Assembly (NCBI RefSeq): GCF_030411995.1 | Contig: NZ_JASNRC010000011.1 | Coordinates: 186,001-250,000 of the forward strand | Direction of reading: 5' to 3' | Source of the DNA: Massilia sp. YIM B02769 | GTDB lineage: Bacteria; Pseudomonadota; Gammaproteobacteria; Burkholderiales; Burkholderiaceae_D | Length of the DNA stretch: 64,000 nt | Part shown: positions 63,043 to 64,000 of the stretch, one piece after another | Numbering within the stretch: the stretch's first letter is position 1 | How the letters are laid out: each line of letters starts with the position of its first letter | Notes under the pieces: model-generated | Told to the model about the DNA's origin: nothing | What the model saw: only the letters and a program-made list of their open reading frames with translations | Databases searched by the model: none | Made by a program: the position numbers and the translations under genes

Positions 63043-63349
63043 GGTGGGTTCGAGAACCCACCCTACCGTCAACGTAGGGTTGGTTCTCGAACCCACCAGC
63101 GACACCCGACAACGTAGGGTGGGTTCTCGAACCCACCAGCGACACCCGACAACGTAGGGTGGGTTCTCGAACCCACCAGCGACAACCGTCAACCTATGGT
63201 CGGTTCCCGAACCCGCCAGCGGCAACCGTCAACGTAGGGTGGGTTCTTGAACCCACCAGCGCAACCGTCGACGTAGGGTGGGTTCTCGAACCCACCAGCC
63301 ACAACCGTCAACCTAGGGTCGGTTCCCGAACCCACCAGCGACAACTACG
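63043..63349. repeat. Array of GTAG-headed REP units: one inverted plus seven direct copies
   Basis: An inverted unit at 63043-63066 is followed by seven direct units of about 40 bases, starting at 63071, 63111, 63151, 63191, 63231, 63270 and 63310. The consensus core is GTAGGGTGGGTTCTCGAACC, then CACCAGCGACA and CCGTCAAC. Each unit holds a hairpin GTGGGTT-CTCG-AACCCAC. Units 4 and 7 are more diverged (CCTATGGTCGG, CCTAGGGTCGG), and unit 5 is one base shorter. The last unit overlaps the stop codon of the DUF4861 gene. Same GTAGGGTGG head as the elements at 8632 and 35482. Confidence 0.85.
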
Positions 63350-64000
63350 GCTTGCGTGCAAGCGTGACCCGGACCGGATTGCCGTCGCGCGCCGCCATGT
63401 CCTGCGCCAGGCGCAGCCACTGTTCGAGCGAGGTGATCTCGCCGGCGCGGCTCCAGGCGCCGCCCGCGTAATAGCGCAGCGGCTTGCCGGAACTTGCCTT
63501 CGCCAGTATCAGCTCGTTCAGCGCATCCTGGGCAAAGCCTTCCGCGCCCGGCACCACGACCGCCGTGCCGAAGGCGTCGTTGCTGGCCTGCCCGACCCAC
63601 TGCAGCAGCACCGCGCCTTCGCGCCTGGTGGCGATCTGCGGGTTCTGGCCCTTGTCGCTCGGGGTGCGGTTCAGGCCCGCCGCCACCGTGACCGGTTCGA
63701 AGCCGGTAAAGCTAAAGGTGCTGTCGATGCGATCCAGGTAATGGCCGGCGTCGACCGTGAAGCGCTTCACTTCGCTCACCTGCCTGCCGCCCGCATCCCA
63801 GTTCGCGTAATGCAGCTCGAAGACCGCGCGCACCGGGCCATTCGCCAGCACCTTCCAGGATGCGTAGTTCACGCCGGTGTAGAGCTGCTTGCCGTCCCAG
63901 ACGCCGGTGCCGCCGGCGCCGCGCGACTTGCCGACGTTGTACATGTCCATGCCTTCGCCTTCGTCATGGTGGTAGTGGTCGTGGCCCTTGTTGTACCAGC
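63345..64000 (-). CDS. DUF4861-domain protein, C-terminal part (5' end beyond window)
   Basis: The reading frame enters from the right edge and ends with TAG at 63345-63347, leaving about 218 residues. It includes the family segment YHHDEGEGMDMYNVGKSRG with an Asp/Glu/His cluster, then GAGGTGVWDGKQLY, and later strand-rich sequence such as YLDRIDSTFSF. These match DUF4861 proteins of polysaccharide-utilisation loci, for which no activity is assigned to my knowledge. The ATG at 63950 is internal, as the frame stays open upstream with the conserved HDHYHHDEGEG. It is upstream of the TonB receptor on the same strand, with a repeat array between them. Confidence 0.75.
   Translation of the reverse strand, partial: WYNKGHDHYHHDEGEGMDMYNVGKSRGAGGTGVWDGKQLYTGVNYASWKVLANGPVRAVFELHYANWDAGGRQVSEVKRFTVDAGHYLDRIDSTFSFTGFEPVTVAAGLNRTPSDKGQNPQIATRREGAVLLQWVGQASNDAFGTAVVVPGAEGFAQDALNELILAKASSGKPLRYYAGGAWSRAGEITSLEQWLRLAQDMAARDGNPVRVTLARKP

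Noticed and set aside
63043..63349. Possible CRISPR array
   Set aside because: Units of about 40 bases abut each other with no variable spacers, each unit is itself a hairpin, and there are no cas genes. The first unit is inverted. It is a REP array.

Overview
The window is GC-rich chromosomal DNA, except for one AT-richer stretch at about 12.4-14.95 kb. The gene content suggests a betaproteobacterium of the Massilia/Duganella type (Oxalobacteraceae): many TonB-dependent receptors for glycans, MalFGK-type sugar importers, GH20 and GH43 hydrolases, a PaoABC-type molybdoenzyme, DUF3526 ABC permeases, and dispersed GTAG-headed repeats. Taxonomy is inferred from gene content only.

Layout. (1) 0-12.4 kb: the end of a metallo-beta-lactamase-fold hydrolase, then an apparent chitin/N-acetylglucosamine operon (NagP-like permease, TonB receptor, sugar-binding protein, GH20 beta-hexosaminidase). 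A second sugar-binding protein follows, with its start codon region coupled to a response regulator and histidine kinase. (2) 12.4-14.95 kb: an AT-rich islet with one gene, an anti-phage dCTP-deaminase (AvcD-like), preceded by structured non-coding DNA. (3) 15-18.8 kb: paoABC-like three-subunit molybdenum hydroxylase. (4) 18.9-25.4 kb: Fur-family regulator and TonB receptor (minus strand), divergent from an ABC-2 system with two DUF3526 permeases; a Fur-box-like palindrome lies between them. (5) 25.5-36.7 kb: S9 peptidase, small Cys-containing secreted protein, FAD oxidoreductase plus amidohydrolase, MscS channel, succinate-semialdehyde-type dehydrogenase, ABM-domain protein and YedK/HMCES-like protein. 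(6) 36.7-48.7 kb: a tightly overlapping minus-strand operon matching the Escherichia coli yehI-yehL-yehM-yehP-yehQ set (DUF4132, MoxR AAA+, DUF5682, VWA, SWIM), with a divergent TerD-VWA gene sharing a mirrored leader motif. (7) 48.8-64 kb: a pentose-polysaccharide region (LysR regulator, lipoprotein GH43, SBP-MalF-MalG-MalK importer, TonB receptor, second GH43), then a minus-strand TonB receptor and a DUF4861 protein running off the right edge.

How the genes work together. In regions 1 and 7 the logic is outer-membrane uptake by TonB receptors, periplasmic trimming by GH20 or GH43, and inner-membrane import by NagP or the MalFGK-type ABC system. Region 1 also pairs a binding protein with a two-component system that may sense the oligosaccharide. 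In region 7 the GH43/ABC operon and the TonB receptor operon share a 31-bp promoter-proximal motif, indicating one regulon. Three copies of one GTAG-headed hairpin repeat family occur (8.6, 35.5 and 63.0-63.3 kb); the middle copy sits at the junction of a short segmental duplication.

The two strongest candidates for little-known biology are the Yeh-type MoxR/VWA/SWIM/DUF5682/DUF4132 cluster with its divergent TerD-VWA partner, and the dCTP-deaminase islet with its upstream structured region.
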